Below, piece by piece: positions 48,925 to 58,123 of a stretch of DNA of 64,000 nucleotides. The notes under the pieces are model-generated. The model did not search any database, was not told where the DNA came from, and saw nothing but the letters and a program-made list of their open reading frames with translations. Position numbers and translations under genes: made by a program. Source of the stretch: Hymenobacter sp. ISL-91 (GTDB taxonomy: Bacteria; Bacteroidota; Bacteroidia; Cytophagales; Hymenobacteraceae); the NCBI RefSeq assembly GCF_018613725.1, contig NZ_JAGGPS010000027.1:1-64000 (forward strand), in the 5' to 3' direction. Position 1 is the first letter of the stretch; each line of letters opens with the position of its first letter.

Positions 48925-49599
48925 ATGAATCCACTGCTTCGTATTGAGTTGAACGAGCGACTGTACCTGCGCGACCCGCAGGATACGGAACTGGGCCGCC
49001 GGCTGATTGGCGAAAGCGTACAGCTGATTGATGAAATCGGGCTGGAGCAGTTCACGTTTAAAAAGCTCGCCCAGCGCATGGGCTCAACTGAGGCCTCGCT
49101 TTACCGCTACTTCGAGAACAAGCACCGGCTGCTGGTGTACCTGGTGTCGTGGTACTGGGCCTGGATGCGCTACCAGATCCGCTTCCATACCCACAACGTG
49201 CCCGATGCCGCCCAGCGCCTGCGCCTGATTCTGGGCGTATTCACGCGGGCCCACCACGACGACCTGACCACCACCTCGCTTGATGAGGCGGCCTTGTACC
49301 GCATAGTGGTAAATGAAGCTTCCAAAGCTTATCTCACCCACGCCGTGGATGAAGACAACCAAGCTGGTCTGTTTCGCGAATACAAGCGGCTGGTTGCCGA
49401 AGTAGCCGCTGTTGTAACGGAACTCGCCCCCGCCTACCCGTTTCCGCGGACGCTGGTGAGCACCTTGGTGGAGGCGGCCCGCAAACAACACTTTTTTGCC
49501 CGACATCTGCCCGGACTCACCGACGCGCAAAACACTGACAGCGAAGAGACAGTTCTGTACCGATTCCTTGAAAACCTGGCCTTCGGGGCGCTACGCTAA
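48925..49599 (+). CDS. TetR-family regulator of the export operon
   Basis: This 224-aa regulator (from MNPLLRIELN at 48925) has a TetR helix-turn-helix at about 25-70 (LIDEIGLEQFTFKKLAQRMG, STEASLYRYFENKHRLLVYL) and a helical ligand-binding domain. It is followed within 60 bases by the ABC, HlyD and TolC genes. It probably controls that export system in response to an unknown ligand. Confidence 0.85.
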   Translation: MNPLLRIELNERLYLRDPQDTELGRRLIGESVQLIDEIGLEQFTFKKLAQRMGSTEASLYRYFENKHRLLVYLVSWYWAWMRYQIRFHTHNVPDAAQRLRLILGVFTRAHHDDLTTTSLDEAALYRIVVNEASKAYLTHAVDEDNQAGLFREYKRLVAEVAAVVTELAPAYPFPRTLVSTLVEAARKQHFFARHLPGLTDAQNTDSEETVLYRFLENLAFGALR

Positions 49600-49658
49600 G
49601 GCTGCTGCCTGAGTTCCGCACCGCTTTCCGCTACTTGCGCCAATCCGACATCCGTTTC

Positions 49659-51365
49659 ATGCCCGACACCACCTCTTCGCTCAAGCCCGTTCAGCGACTC
49701 TTCAATCTGTTGCACGCCGAGCGGCGCGACATCACCTACCTCTACATTTATGCGGCGCTGGCGGGCCTCATCAGCCTCACGCTGCCACTGGGCGTGCAGT
49801 CGGTGATTGGCTTTGTGAGCAGCGGCGACGTGAGCACCTCGCTGGTGGTACTCATCAGCTTCATCGTGCTGGGCACGTTCGGGGTGGGCGCCCTGCAGGT
49901 AATGCAGCTCCATCTGGTCGAGTTTGTGCAGCGGCGGTTGTTTGCGCGCATCAGCTTCGATTTTGCCGTGCGCCTGCCCCGGGTGCGTACCGAAGAACTC
50001 GATGGCCAGTACCTGCCCGAGCTGATGAACCGGCTGCTCGACGCGCCCACGCTGCAAAAAGGCCTTTCTACGCTGCTGATTGAATTTTCGGCGGCGGCCC
50101 TGCAAATCCTGTTCGGCCTGATTCTGCTCTCCTTCTACCATCCCATCTTCATCGTATTCGGCCTGCTGCTGCTCGGCATGCTGGCCGTGCTCATCCGCCT
50201 CACCGGTCCTGGCGGCCTTGATAGCAGCCTGGCCGAGTCGAAGTACAAGTATAAGGTAGTGGCCTGGCTCGAAGACGTGGCCCGCACCGTTAATACCTTC
50301 CGCCATGTGCCCCGGCAGCAACTCTCGCTGGGCCGCACCGACGAGCTGGTGGAAGGCTACCTGAAGGCCCGCGAAAGCCATTTTCGGGTGCTCATTACGC
50401 AGTTCTGGGGCTTCGTCGCCTTCAAGAGCCTCATTACAGCCGCACTGCTTATTATCGGGTGCTGGCTGCTGATCAGCAAACAGCTCAACATCGGCCAGTT
50501 TGTGGCCGCCGAAATCGTGATTATCCTCATCATCACGGCCATGGAAAAAGTGCTGCTCAAAATTGATGTGGTGTACGACGCCCTGACTTCGCTCGACAAA
50601 ATCGGCCATGTGCTCGATTTGCCGATGCTGCCCGCCGCCACCGGTACGCTGGTGCTGCCGGCCGTGAGCCCGGTGGTTGGCCTGCAGGTAGAGGTGCGCG
50701 ACCTGAGCTACCGCTACCCCGCCAACGAGAAGTTCACCCTCGAAAACCTCTCGCTCAGCGTGGCGGCAGGCGAGAACCTGGGTCTGGCCGGTACCGATGG
50801 CTCGGGCAAAAGCACGCTGCTGAGCGTGTTGGCTGGCCTGCTGGCCGACTATACCGGGGTGGTAGCCTACGATGGGCTGCCAATGCGCGACCTGACCCCG
50901 GACAGCCTCAGCAACGAGCTGGCCGACAATATTTCGCACCGCGGCCTGTTCGAAGGTAGTCTGCTGCAAAACCTGACCCTCAATCAACCCGGCGTCGGGC
51001 CCGACGACGTGGCCTGGGCCGTAGATTTGGTGGGCTTGCGCGATGAGCTGTACGCCCGCCCGCAGGGCCTGAATACGCCCGTAGGAGTGGGCACCCCCTT
51101 CTCCGACAGCGCCCGCCAAAAGCTGCTGCTGGCCCGCGCCCTGGCCAGCCGCCCCCGCCTGCTACTGCTCGACAACCCGTTGCTGAACGTGGAGCGCGCC
51201 GAGCGCCACCGCATCCTGAGTCGCCTGCTGGAGCCCGGCCATCCCTGGACAATAGTTATTGCCAGCCACGAGCCCGATACGCTCCGCCTCTGCCACCGCC
51301 TGCTGCTGTTGCAGGAAGGCCACGTAGTGAAAGAAGGTGATTATGAGACAGTAATGGGGAATTAA
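49659..51365 (+). CDS. ABC transporter (type I secretion-like) with degenerate ATPase motifs
   Basis: This 568-aa protein has an N-terminal transmembrane domain of about six helices (30-310) and a C-terminal nucleotide-binding domain. Walker A is normal (GTDGSGKS, 378-385) and the H-loop His537 is present. The signature reads FSDSARQ (481-487) in place of LSGGQ. Walker B is LLLLDN with Asn506 where the catalytic Glu belongs, and the Q-loop Gln is not evident (NISHRG). It looks like a half-transporter of the HlyB type without the peptidase domain. It may bind but not efficiently hydrolyse ATP. HlyD and TolC genes follow. Start 49659 (MPDTTSS) is preferred over TTG 49635. Confidence 0.85.
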   Translation: MPDTTSSLKPVQRLFNLLHAERRDITYLYIYAALAGLISLTLPLGVQSVIGFVSSGDVSTSLVVLISFIVLGTFGVGALQVMQLHLVEFVQRRLFARISFDFAVRLPRVRTEELDGQYLPELMNRLLDAPTLQKGLSTLLIEFSAAALQILFGLILLSFYHPIFIVFGLLLLGMLAVLIRLTGPGGLDSSLAESKYKYKVVAWLEDVARTVNTFRHVPRQQLSLGRTDELVEGYLKARESHFRVLITQFWGFVAFKSLITAALLIIGCWLLISKQLNIGQFVAAEIVIILIITAMEKVLLKIDVVYDALTSLDKIGHVLDLPMLPAATGTLVLPAVSPVVGLQVEVRDLSYRYPANEKFTLENLSLSVAAGENLGLAGTDGSGKSTLLSVLAGLLADYTGVVAYDGLPMRDLTPDSLSNELADNISHRGLFEGSLLQNLTLNQPGVGPDDVAWAVDLVGLRDELYARPQGLNTPVGVGTPFSDSARQKLLLARALASRPRLLLLDNPLLNVERAERHRILSRLLEPGHPWTIVIASHEPDTLRLCHRLLLLQEGHVVKEGDYETVMGN

Positions 51366-51618
51366 ATGAGGGGAAAACGAACGGTCATGCTTCGTTTTGC
51401 ATCCGCGAAGGCGGCGCCGCAACCCAAGCAACTCTGCCACTTCGTTGCCAAACCATCTCCCATGCCAAGAGGGGCATTGTAGTAGAGATGCTCCGGTTTC
51501 GTGGACACTGGATGTGGCATGATGTGGCTTTCTTACCCCGCCGACTTTGCCGACCCTCGCCACCCCGCTACCCACCCGCATTCACTCCCATTCCGCACAC
51601 TCAACCCGAACATACCCA

Positions 51619-53013
51619 ATGCCCTTTGCCGAAAATCCTCTGGAAGAAACCAACCCGCTAACGGCCGGTTTCCACTCGTTCCGGCGGGTGCAGACGCCGC
51701 GTACGGGGCGGGTGCTGGCCCGCTGGCTGGCCGTGCTGGGCGTGCTTACCATTGCCGCCGGCTTTCTGCCCTGGACTCAGAATATCCGCTCGACGGGCCG
51801 CCTGACGACGCTGCGGCCCCAGGACCGGCCCCAGCAGGTGCCCAGCACCATTGCCGGCCGTATTGTGGGCTGGAACGTGCGCGAGGGCCAGCGGGTACAG
51901 AAGGGCGATACGCTGGTCGAAATCAGCGAGATAAAGGAAAAGTACTTCGACCCCAAGCTGCTGGAGCGTACCCGCGAACAGCTAGAAGCTAAAATTTCGG
52001 CTCTGGAGCAGAACGAGGGCAAAACCGTAGCCCTCGGCGACCAGCAGGACGCCCTGCGGGCCGGGCTGGCCGTCAGCCTCGACAAGGCCCGCAACAAGGT
52101 AGCCCAGACGCGCCTGAAGGTAAGCTCGGAAGAAGCCGGATTGCGGGCCGCCGAAAACGACTTCGCCATTGCCCAACGCCAGCTCGACCGCCAGGAGGAG
52201 CTGTACCAACAGGGGCTGAAAAGCCTGACCGAAGTGGAGCAGCGCCGCCTCAAGTTTCAGGAGTCGCGGGCCAAGCTGCAGGAGTCGCAGAACAAGCTGG
52301 GGGCTTCCCGCCAGGAACTCACCAACGCGCAGCTGGAACTATCGTCGCTGCAGGCCGAGTATCAGGATAAAATTGCCAAGTCGGAGTCGGACCGCCGCTC
52401 GGCCGTGGCCTACCAGTTCGACTCGGAAGGCCAGATTGCCAAGCTGCGCAACGAGCTGGCCAACCTCAGTATCCGGTCGGGCTACTACGCCATCAGGGCC
52501 CCGCAGGACGGCTACGTGGTGCGGGCGCTCAAGCAGGGCCTGGGCGAAATAGTGAAGGAGGGCGAAGCGGTGCTGGTGGTGCTGCCTATAGCTCCCGAGC
52601 TGGCCGCCGAGCTGTACGTGCAGCCCATGGATATTCCGCTGCTGAGCGTAGGCCGCAAGGTGCGCCTGCAGTTTGACGGCTGGCCGGCGCTGGTATTCAG
52701 CGGTTGGCCCGGCACAAGCTTTGGCACGTTTGGCGGTCGGGTGGCCGTCATCGACAACATCGACTCGCAGGGCCAGTACCGGGTGCTGGTAACGCCCGAC
52801 CCCGACCTGGAGCGCTGGCCCGAGCCCCTGCGCGTGGGGTCCGGCGTGTACGGCTGGGCTCTGCTCGATGATGTGCCCATCTGGTACGAGCTCTGGCGGC
52901 AGCTCAACGGTTTCCCCGCCAATTTTGTCGGCTCGCCCTCCGAGCAGCAGCCGGGTAAGGCGAAAGCAGATACCAAAGCCGAACAGCCGGCGGCTGAAGA
53001 AGCTGCGTATTAA
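51619..53013 (+). CDS. HlyD-family membrane fusion (adaptor) protein
   Basis: This 464-aa protein (from MPFAENPLEETNPL) has one N-terminal transmembrane helix (about 33-52, RWLAVLGVLTIAAGFLPW). A lipoyl half-motif follows (PSTIAGRIVGWNVREGQRVQ), then a long coiled coil rich in Glu, Lys and Gln (about 110-310), the second lipoyl half (RAPQDGYVVRALKQGLGEIV) and a beta-barrel domain. It connects an inner-membrane transporter to TolC across the periplasm. The 253-base gap before it (51366-51618) holds only diverged REP-like fragments (GGTCATGCTTCG, GTAGAGATGC). Confidence 0.9.
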   Translation: MPFAENPLEETNPLTAGFHSFRRVQTPRTGRVLARWLAVLGVLTIAAGFLPWTQNIRSTGRLTTLRPQDRPQQVPSTIAGRIVGWNVREGQRVQKGDTLVEISEIKEKYFDPKLLERTREQLEAKISALEQNEGKTVALGDQQDALRAGLAVSLDKARNKVAQTRLKVSSEEAGLRAAENDFAIAQRQLDRQEELYQQGLKSLTEVEQRRLKFQESRAKLQESQNKLGASRQELTNAQLELSSLQAEYQDKIAKSESDRRSAVAYQFDSEGQIAKLRNELANLSIRSGYYAIRAPQDGYVVRALKQGLGEIVKEGEAVLVVLPIAPELAAELYVQPMDIPLLSVGRKVRLQFDGWPALVFSGWPGTSFGTFGGRVAVIDNIDSQGQYRVLVTPDPDLERWPEPLRVGSGVYGWALLDDVPIWYELWRQLNGFPANFVGSPSEQQPGKAKADTKAEQPAAEEAAY

Positions 53014-53178
53014 AGGAGTACAAGGCTTCGGCTGGCCGTTGCAGCTGGCAGCGTTGGCCGGGGCGTAGCGCTGTTTCGATTTCGCTCCGACACTGGCTCC
53101 AGGCGCTATATACTCAGCATGACGACCCGATTACTGGTGGCGACTTCCCAAACAGCTTGCAGTGTTAACCAGACATCC

Positions 53179-54645
53179 ATGATTTGCCGAACCCTCATTT
53201 TATTTTTACTGGCGCTTCTGCCCGCCTTACCGGTCGGGGCCCAGGGCAGGGTGGAGGCACCGGCGGTTGATTCGGGGCGGGTATTCGGGCTGGCCGACCT
53301 GCTGACCTACGTAACGCTACGCCACCCGGTAGCCCGGCAGGCGGGGCTGTTGCCCGAGCGTGCCCGCCAGGAGGTGCGCTACGCCCGCGGCCTTTTCGAC
53401 CCCACCGCCACCAGCAAATACTACGGCAAAACCTTTAAAGGCCAGGAGTATTTCCACGACTGGGACACCCAGCTGCGGGTTCCGGTTTGGTATGGCTTCG
53501 ACATAAAGGCCGGCTACGAGCGGGGAACCGGCCAGTACATCAACCCCGAAAACTCCACCTCTCCGGGCGGCCTGAGCTACCTGGGCCTGAGTGTGCCGCT
53601 GGCCCAGGGCCTGCTGATAGATGAGCGCCGTGCCACCGTGCGCCAGGCCCAGGCCCTGCAGGGCTTAGCCGAAGCCGAGCGCCGCGGGGCTCTCAACAAG
53701 CTGCTGCTGCAGGCCGCCAAAGACTACTGGGACTGGACGCTGCGCTACCGGCAGCTGGAGCTGAACCGCCAGAACCTGGTGCTGGGCGACGTGCGCTTCC
53801 GGGCCGTGCGCCAGCGCGTAATTTTTGGCGATTTGGCGGCCATCGATTCGGTGGAGGCGCTGGGCGAGCTGCAGAAGCGCCAGGCCGAGCTGAGCCAGGC
53901 CCGCATGGAGTTCCAGAATGCCACGCTGCTGCTGAGCACCTACCTCTGGAACGAGCAGCAGCAGCCCCTGAACCTGCCCCTGACCGCCCGCCCGCAGCTG
54001 CTGCCCGGCTCCGCCGACTGGCGCACGCTGCCCCCCGACTCGGTAGCTGCCCTCACGGCCCTGGCCCAGCAGATTCATCCGGAGCTGCAGAAGAGCCGGG
54101 CCAAGCTGCTGCAGCTCTCCGTAGAGAACCGGCTGCTGCGCAACAAGTTGCTCCCCAAGCTCAACCTCGATTACAACCTCCTGCAGGCCGGCCAGCCGTT
54201 CGCCCCCGAAAAAGCGGCCAGTCTGAGTGGCAGTTACCTGCAGAACAACTACAAGCTGGGCGTGAGCTTCGCCTACCCGCTGCTCGTGCGCCAGGAGCGT
54301 GCCAAGCTCCAGCTCAACCGCCTTAAGCAGCAGGATGCCGAGCTGGCCCTGCAGCAGGACACCCGCGAAATTGAAACCGGGGTGCTGACCGTGGCCAACA
54401 GCTGGGCCGCCCTGCGCGAGCAGCTGGCCCTGCAGCAGCAGGTGGTAGCCAACGCCCAGCGCCTGCGCGACGGCGAGCAAACCCGCTTCGAGAACGGCGA
54501 GAGTTCGGTGTTTCTGCTCAATTCGCGCGATGCCAAGCTGCTGGAGGCCAGCCAGAAACTGGCCGAGCTGCAGGCCAAGTATGCCCAGACCCAGGCCACC
54601 CTGCGCTGGGCCGCCGGCGGCATCGTGGAAGAAGAGCAACCGTAG
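53179..54645 (+). CDS. TolC-family outer membrane channel
   Basis: This 488-aa protein (from MICRTLILFLLALLPALPVG at 53179) has a signal peptide and two long helical hairpin repeats typical of TolC (QAQALQGLAEAERRGALNKL, and QQDTREIETGVLTVANSWAA near the end). YNLLQAGQPF and FENGESSVFLLNSRD are typical OEP motifs. It completes a tripartite TetR - ABC - HlyD - TolC export operon whose cargo is unknown. A tandem repeat follows 27 bases after the stop. Confidence 0.9.
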   Translation: MICRTLILFLLALLPALPVGAQGRVEAPAVDSGRVFGLADLLTYVTLRHPVARQAGLLPERARQEVRYARGLFDPTATSKYYGKTFKGQEYFHDWDTQLRVPVWYGFDIKAGYERGTGQYINPENSTSPGGLSYLGLSVPLAQGLLIDERRATVRQAQALQGLAEAERRGALNKLLLQAAKDYWDWTLRYRQLELNRQNLVLGDVRFRAVRQRVIFGDLAAIDSVEALGELQKRQAELSQARMEFQNATLLLSTYLWNEQQQPLNLPLTARPQLLPGSADWRTLPPDSVAALTALAQQIHPELQKSRAKLLQLSVENRLLRNKLLPKLNLDYNLLQAGQPFAPEKAASLSGSYLQNNYKLGVSFAYPLLVRQERAKLQLNRLKQQDAELALQQDTREIETGVLTVANSWAALREQLALQQQVVANAQRLRDGEQTRFENGESSVFLLNSRDAKLLEASQKLAELQAKYAQTQATLRWAAGGIVEEEQP

Positions 54646-54672
54646 CGCAGGCCACGTTCTGCCCCTGAAACC

Positions 54673-54882
54673 CCACGTTACGAGTTCGATCTACCACGTT
54701 ATGGGTTCAATTCGCTGCGTTGCGAGCTTGATTTGCCGCGTTGCGGATTCGAACGGCCATGTTATAGGGTTGAATGACCGCGTTATGGGCTCAAACATCG
54801 GCGTTATGGGTCTGATTGGTCACGTTATGACCTCAAACGGCCGCGTTAAGGGTCCGAATGACCGCGTTGTTGCCTTGCTTAT
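54673..54882. repeat. Ten-unit 21-bp tandem repeat between tolC-like and DUF1361 genes
   Basis: Ten consecutive units of exactly 21 bases begin at 54673, 54694, 54715, 54736, 54757, 54778, 54799, 54820, 54841 and 54862. Each carries a core close to CCGCGTTATGGG followed by a T/C-rich half, for example CCGCGTTATGGGCTCAAACA. The units are diverged (about 60-80 percent alike by eye) but the phase is never lost. Because 21 is a multiple of three, one frame stays open and would give heptads like DRVMGSN from an ATG at 54701. The array fills most of the 303-base gap. Function unknown. Confidence 0.9.
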
Positions 54883-54948
54883 TGGCGGGACTGACTGTGC
54901 AGAGAAACGCGGCCGACCCCGACAGCCGGAATTTCCGTATTTGCGGGC

Positions 54949-55638
54949 ATGTCGATGTCGGTAAGCACATTCTCCCAAACCCAGCTGCGGCGGCGCCTGA
55001 ATCTGCTGCTGGTACTGGGCCTGTCGTTGGCCCTGAGTGTGGCCCTGATTACTGGCCGGGTGCTGCTCACGCGCCAGCTCACGTTTGTGTTTCTGCTCTG
55101 GAACCTGTTTCTGGCCCTGGTGCCGTTTGGGCTGAGCACGATGCTGGGCCTGAGTGCCGGCCGGCTGCGGGCCCGGGTGCTGCTGCCGGTGGGTGCGGTC
55201 TGGCTGCTGTTTTTTCCCAACGCGCCCTACATCCTCACCGACCTGTTCCACCTGCACCCGCGCCCCGGCGTGCCCTACTGGTACGATCTGGCCCTGCTGC
55301 TGAGCTGCGCCTGGAACGGGCTGATGCTGGCCTACGCCTCCTTGCTCGATATGCAGCAGCTCGTAACGCGCCGGCTGGGGGTGCTGAGTGGCTGGGGCTT
55401 TGCTGCGCTGGCGCTGCTACTCAGCAGCTTCGGTATTTACCTGGGCCGCTACCTGCGCTTCAACAGCTGGGACGTGCTTACCAACCCCATCAGCCTGTTC
55501 TACGATATCCTCACCCGCCTGCTGCACCCGCGTGCCTACCTCGGCACCTGGGGCGTTACGCTGCTCTACGGCCTGTTTCTGCTACTCGGCTACGCCACCG
55601 TGCGGTTATTAGATAGGGTGCAGGATAGGGAGGATTAG
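54949..55638 (+). CDS. DUF1361 membrane protein
   Basis: This 229-aa protein has about seven hydrophobic helices and the DUF1361 signature: WLLFFPNAPYILTDLFHL, the segment VPYWYDLALLLSCAWNGL, and LGRYLRFNSWDVLTNP. The family is of unknown function. It lies downstream of the export operon on the same strand beyond the 21-bp repeat array, and its end overlaps the convergent Mrr gene by four bases. Confidence 0.85.
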   Translation: MSMSVSTFSQTQLRRRLNLLLVLGLSLALSVALITGRVLLTRQLTFVFLLWNLFLALVPFGLSTMLGLSAGRLRARVLLPVGAVWLLFFPNAPYILTDLFHLHPRPGVPYWYDLALLLSCAWNGLMLAYASLLDMQQLVTRRLGVLSGWGFAALALLLSSFGIYLGRYLRFNSWDVLTNPISLFYDILTRLLHPRAYLGTWGVTLLYGLFLLLGYATVRLLDRVQDRED

Positions 55639-56513
55639 AGATTAAGAAACCAGTCCGTTTTCACGGATACAGATTCTATCATTTCAACGGTGACACCTAG
55701 CTTCAGCTCTTTCAGTTTATCACATAGCAGCTCTCCATCAATCAGGTCAATTGGTGGTGCTCCATCACGCGTGGCTTCCTTCGTGGCATCCCGGGTAAAA
55801 TTGCCAGTTGTAATGAACAGCCCTTTATCAGAACGGCCTTGCATCGCCCCGCGAAAATCCCTTATCTGGCTGGATGAAATAGAGCCTCTGTAGCGCTTAC
55901 ATTGAAAAATTACATGAAAGCTAAGCAGGCCGCTCATGCGTACTATCCCTTTTCCATCGATACCGCCGTCGCCGGTTTTTCCAGTTACTTCGACCTGAAC
56001 AAAGCCGCTTTCCCGCAAAATGCGTTTGGCCAACCTCTCAAAAGCATCAGGTGAAATAGTTAGCAGTGTTGAGAGTAATTTCTCCCGCCAAGTAGCCACT
56101 TCTTCTGATTCTTCGGCAGCGTAGGACTCTTGGGCTGGTGAGGAATCTATGGGATTATTTGTTTTCGTTATCAAGCGGTTAGCCCTAGATTCGGTTCGAA
56201 TGTCCCGAACCAGCTTATTTACGTCTACTGCTTGAATGTTTATATCCTTGGAAACTAAAGCCCATACCTTCCGGGCAGAATTTTCGATGAGGCCTGCTTT
56301 ACCCAAGTAGGTTCTGGCCCACGCTAATCGATACTCCACTTCAGTGCGCCCATTAGTGCCATGTGGTAGTTGGAGCTGCGTATCAGATAGTTTGAGGTCC
56401 GTATAAACTTGCTCGTTTATCTCTTCAATAGTGCCTGAGCCACCTAACTGTAGCAAAGCTTGTAGTACAGGCTTCATAAGCTTGTTATAAGTAGGCAGTT
56501 GAGCAATAGACAT
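55635..56513 (-). CDS. mrr: Mrr-like restriction endonuclease
   Basis: This 292-aa protein (from MSIAQLPTYNKL at 56513) has an Mrr N-terminal winged-helix domain (about 1-95: LQALLQLGGSGTIEEINEQV, VEYRLAWARTYLGKAGLI). The C-terminal PD-(D/E)xK nuclease domain shows FERLAKRILRESGF, then GDGGIDGKGI and FQCKRYRG, supplying Asp and Gln-x-Lys. Mrr is a type IV enzyme that cuts modified DNA, so this is a likely defence gene. It is more AT-rich than its neighbours, consistent with transfer. It has no partner methylase nearby. Confidence 0.88.
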   Translation of the reverse strand: MSIAQLPTYNKLMKPVLQALLQLGGSGTIEEINEQVYTDLKLSDTQLQLPHGTNGRTEVEYRLAWARTYLGKAGLIENSARKVWALVSKDINIQAVDVNKLVRDIRTESRANRLITKTNNPIDSSPAQESYAAEESEEVATWREKLLSTLLTISPDAFERLAKRILRESGFVQVEVTGKTGDGGIDGKGIVRMSGLLSFHVIFQCKRYRGSISSSQIRDFRGAMQGRSDKGLFITTGNFTRDATKEATRDGAPPIDLIDGELLCDKLKELKLGVTVEMIESVSVKTDWFLNL

Positions 56514-56588
56514 AATGAGAGAATAAGGGAGCTGGCGAAATTGAATCTGCTGCCAAAATAGTGCTTTAACCTTTACATTGAGCCAAAA

Positions 56589-58010
56589 ATGCTCCACCTC
56601 ACGCCTCCCGACGAAAACGCCCCCACCATGCGCTGGGGCCAGCTGCTGAGCCGCCGCCGCTACCCCGAGCAGCCGCAGCTGCACGTTGTGAGCGAGGCCG
56701 CGCCGGTGCGCGGGGCCTTCGTGGCCGACTACGACCGGGTGGTGTTCAGCTCGGCCTTCCGGCGGCTGCAGCGTAAAACCCAGGTCATGCCCCTGCCCGA
56801 AACCGATTTCGTGCACACCCGCCTCACGCACTCGCTCGAAACGGCCTGCGTGGGCCGTTCGCTCGGCCGCCTGGGGGGCCGGCTGCTGCTCGAAGAAACT
56901 GCGGGCCTAGCCGATGAGTTGCCCCACCTCGATTCGGATTTCGGCGATATTGTGGCCGCCGCCTGCCTGGCCCACGACATCGGCAACCCACCCTTCGGCC
57001 ACTCGGGCGAAGATGCCATTTCGGCTTACTTCCGCAGCAGCGCCGCCGAGCCCTTTGTGCGCATGCTCAGCGAGGCCCAACGCGCCGATTTGCAGCATTT
57101 TGAGGGCAACGCGGCCGGCTTCCGGGTGCTCACCCACACCTACGCGGCCCACAGCAGCGGCTCGGCCGGCCTGGGCCTCACGTACGCCACGCTGGGCGCG
57201 TTCAGCAAGTACCCGCGCGCTTCGGTGGTACCCGAGCAGGCCCTCACGCAGAGCATCAGTGAAAAGAAATACGGTTACTTCCAGACGGAGGCCGTCCGTT
57301 TTGAGGAGGTGGCCCGCGAACTGGGCCTGCTGCCCAAACCAGCCGATGCGGCGGCCGCCGGCTTTTACCACCGCCACCCGCTGGCCTTTCTGGTCGAAGC
57401 CGCCGACGACATCTGCTACCGCATTATTGACTTTGAAGACGGCTTGAAGCTGGGCCTGATTCCGTGCGAAAAAGGGCTGGCGCTGCTGCGCGATATGCTG
57501 GGCGACGCGCCCACCCGCCGCGGCTCGGTGCAGTGGCGCGACTGGCGCGAGGAGCTGGGCTACCTGCGCGCCCGCCTCATCAACCAGCTCGTGCAGCAAA
57601 CCGCCCGCCGCTTCGCCGACCGCGCCCCCGCGCTGCTGCGCGGCCACCTCGACGAGCCGCTGGTACACAAGCTCGACTGCTGGGAGCAGTTGCAGGAAGT
57701 GCACCGCCTCACCGTGGAGCACCTTTACCAGAGCCGGCCGGTGCTCGAAATTGAAGCCGCCGGCTTCGAAGTGCTCGGTGGGCTGCTCGATGCGTTTCTG
57801 GCCGCTACCTTCGACCCCCACGACAGTGCCCGCTCGCGTAAGCTGCGCCAGCTGCTACCCGGGCAGTTCTGCGCCATCGGCCCGCAACAGGATGCAGGCG
57901 CGTATGAGCAGATTATCCTGCTCACCGACTACATCGGTGGCCTTACTGACCAGAACGCGTTGAGCCTGTTTCGTACCATCTGGGGCATCGATCTGCCCAA
58001 AGGTTTCTAG
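56589..58010 (+). CDS. dgt: Deoxyguanosinetriphosphate triphosphohydrolase (dGTPase)
   Basis: This 473-aa HD-domain enzyme hydrolyses dGTP to deoxyguanosine and triphosphate. It shows VVFSSAFRRLQRKTQVM, HTRLTHSLETA (His), ACLAHDIGNPPFGHSGE (HD) and FLVEAADDICYRIIDFEDG (Asp), the full HD metal set. The start may be ATG 56589 or ATG 56628 (MRWGQLLS). It is divergent from the Mrr gene with a 75-base gap, so the two could share regulation, but no direct link is shown. Confidence 0.93.
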   Translation: MLHLTPPDENAPTMRWGQLLSRRRYPEQPQLHVVSEAAPVRGAFVADYDRVVFSSAFRRLQRKTQVMPLPETDFVHTRLTHSLETACVGRSLGRLGGRLLLEETAGLADELPHLDSDFGDIVAAACLAHDIGNPPFGHSGEDAISAYFRSSAAEPFVRMLSEAQRADLQHFEGNAAGFRVLTHTYAAHSSGSAGLGLTYATLGAFSKYPRASVVPEQALTQSISEKKYGYFQTEAVRFEEVARELGLLPKPADAAAAGFYHRHPLAFLVEAADDICYRIIDFEDGLKLGLIPCEKGLALLRDMLGDAPTRRGSVQWRDWREELGYLRARLINQLVQQTARRFADRAPALLRGHLDEPLVHKLDCWEQLQEVHRLTVEHLYQSRPVLEIEAAGFEVLGGLLDAFLAATFDPHDSARSRKLRQLLPGQFCAIGPQQDAGAYEQIILLTDYIGGLTDQNALSLFRTIWGIDLPKGF

Positions 58011-58123
58011 CCACCAAAAAATGCCCTGTTAAGCCGTCCGTCGAGGCCCCGACCCTGGCAGCGCCAGACACCAGGGGCACAGCCAAGTCCCTAAGTCGCC
58101 AGTCAATATATTAGCGGCCTCAT

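Noticed and set aside
49596..51119. 507-codon open frame on the minus strand
   Set aside because: It is antisense to the ABC exporter gene, shows no domain, and is rich in Gln/His as expected for a shadow frame.
51366..51618. Possible small gene or RNA before the HlyD gene
   Set aside because: The segment shows only diverged repeat fragments (GGTCATGCTTCG, GTAGAGATGC) and no convincing start or hairpin with T-run.
54673..54882. CRISPR array
   Set aside because: Units are 21 bases with no spacers between them and are diverged from one another; no cas genes are present.
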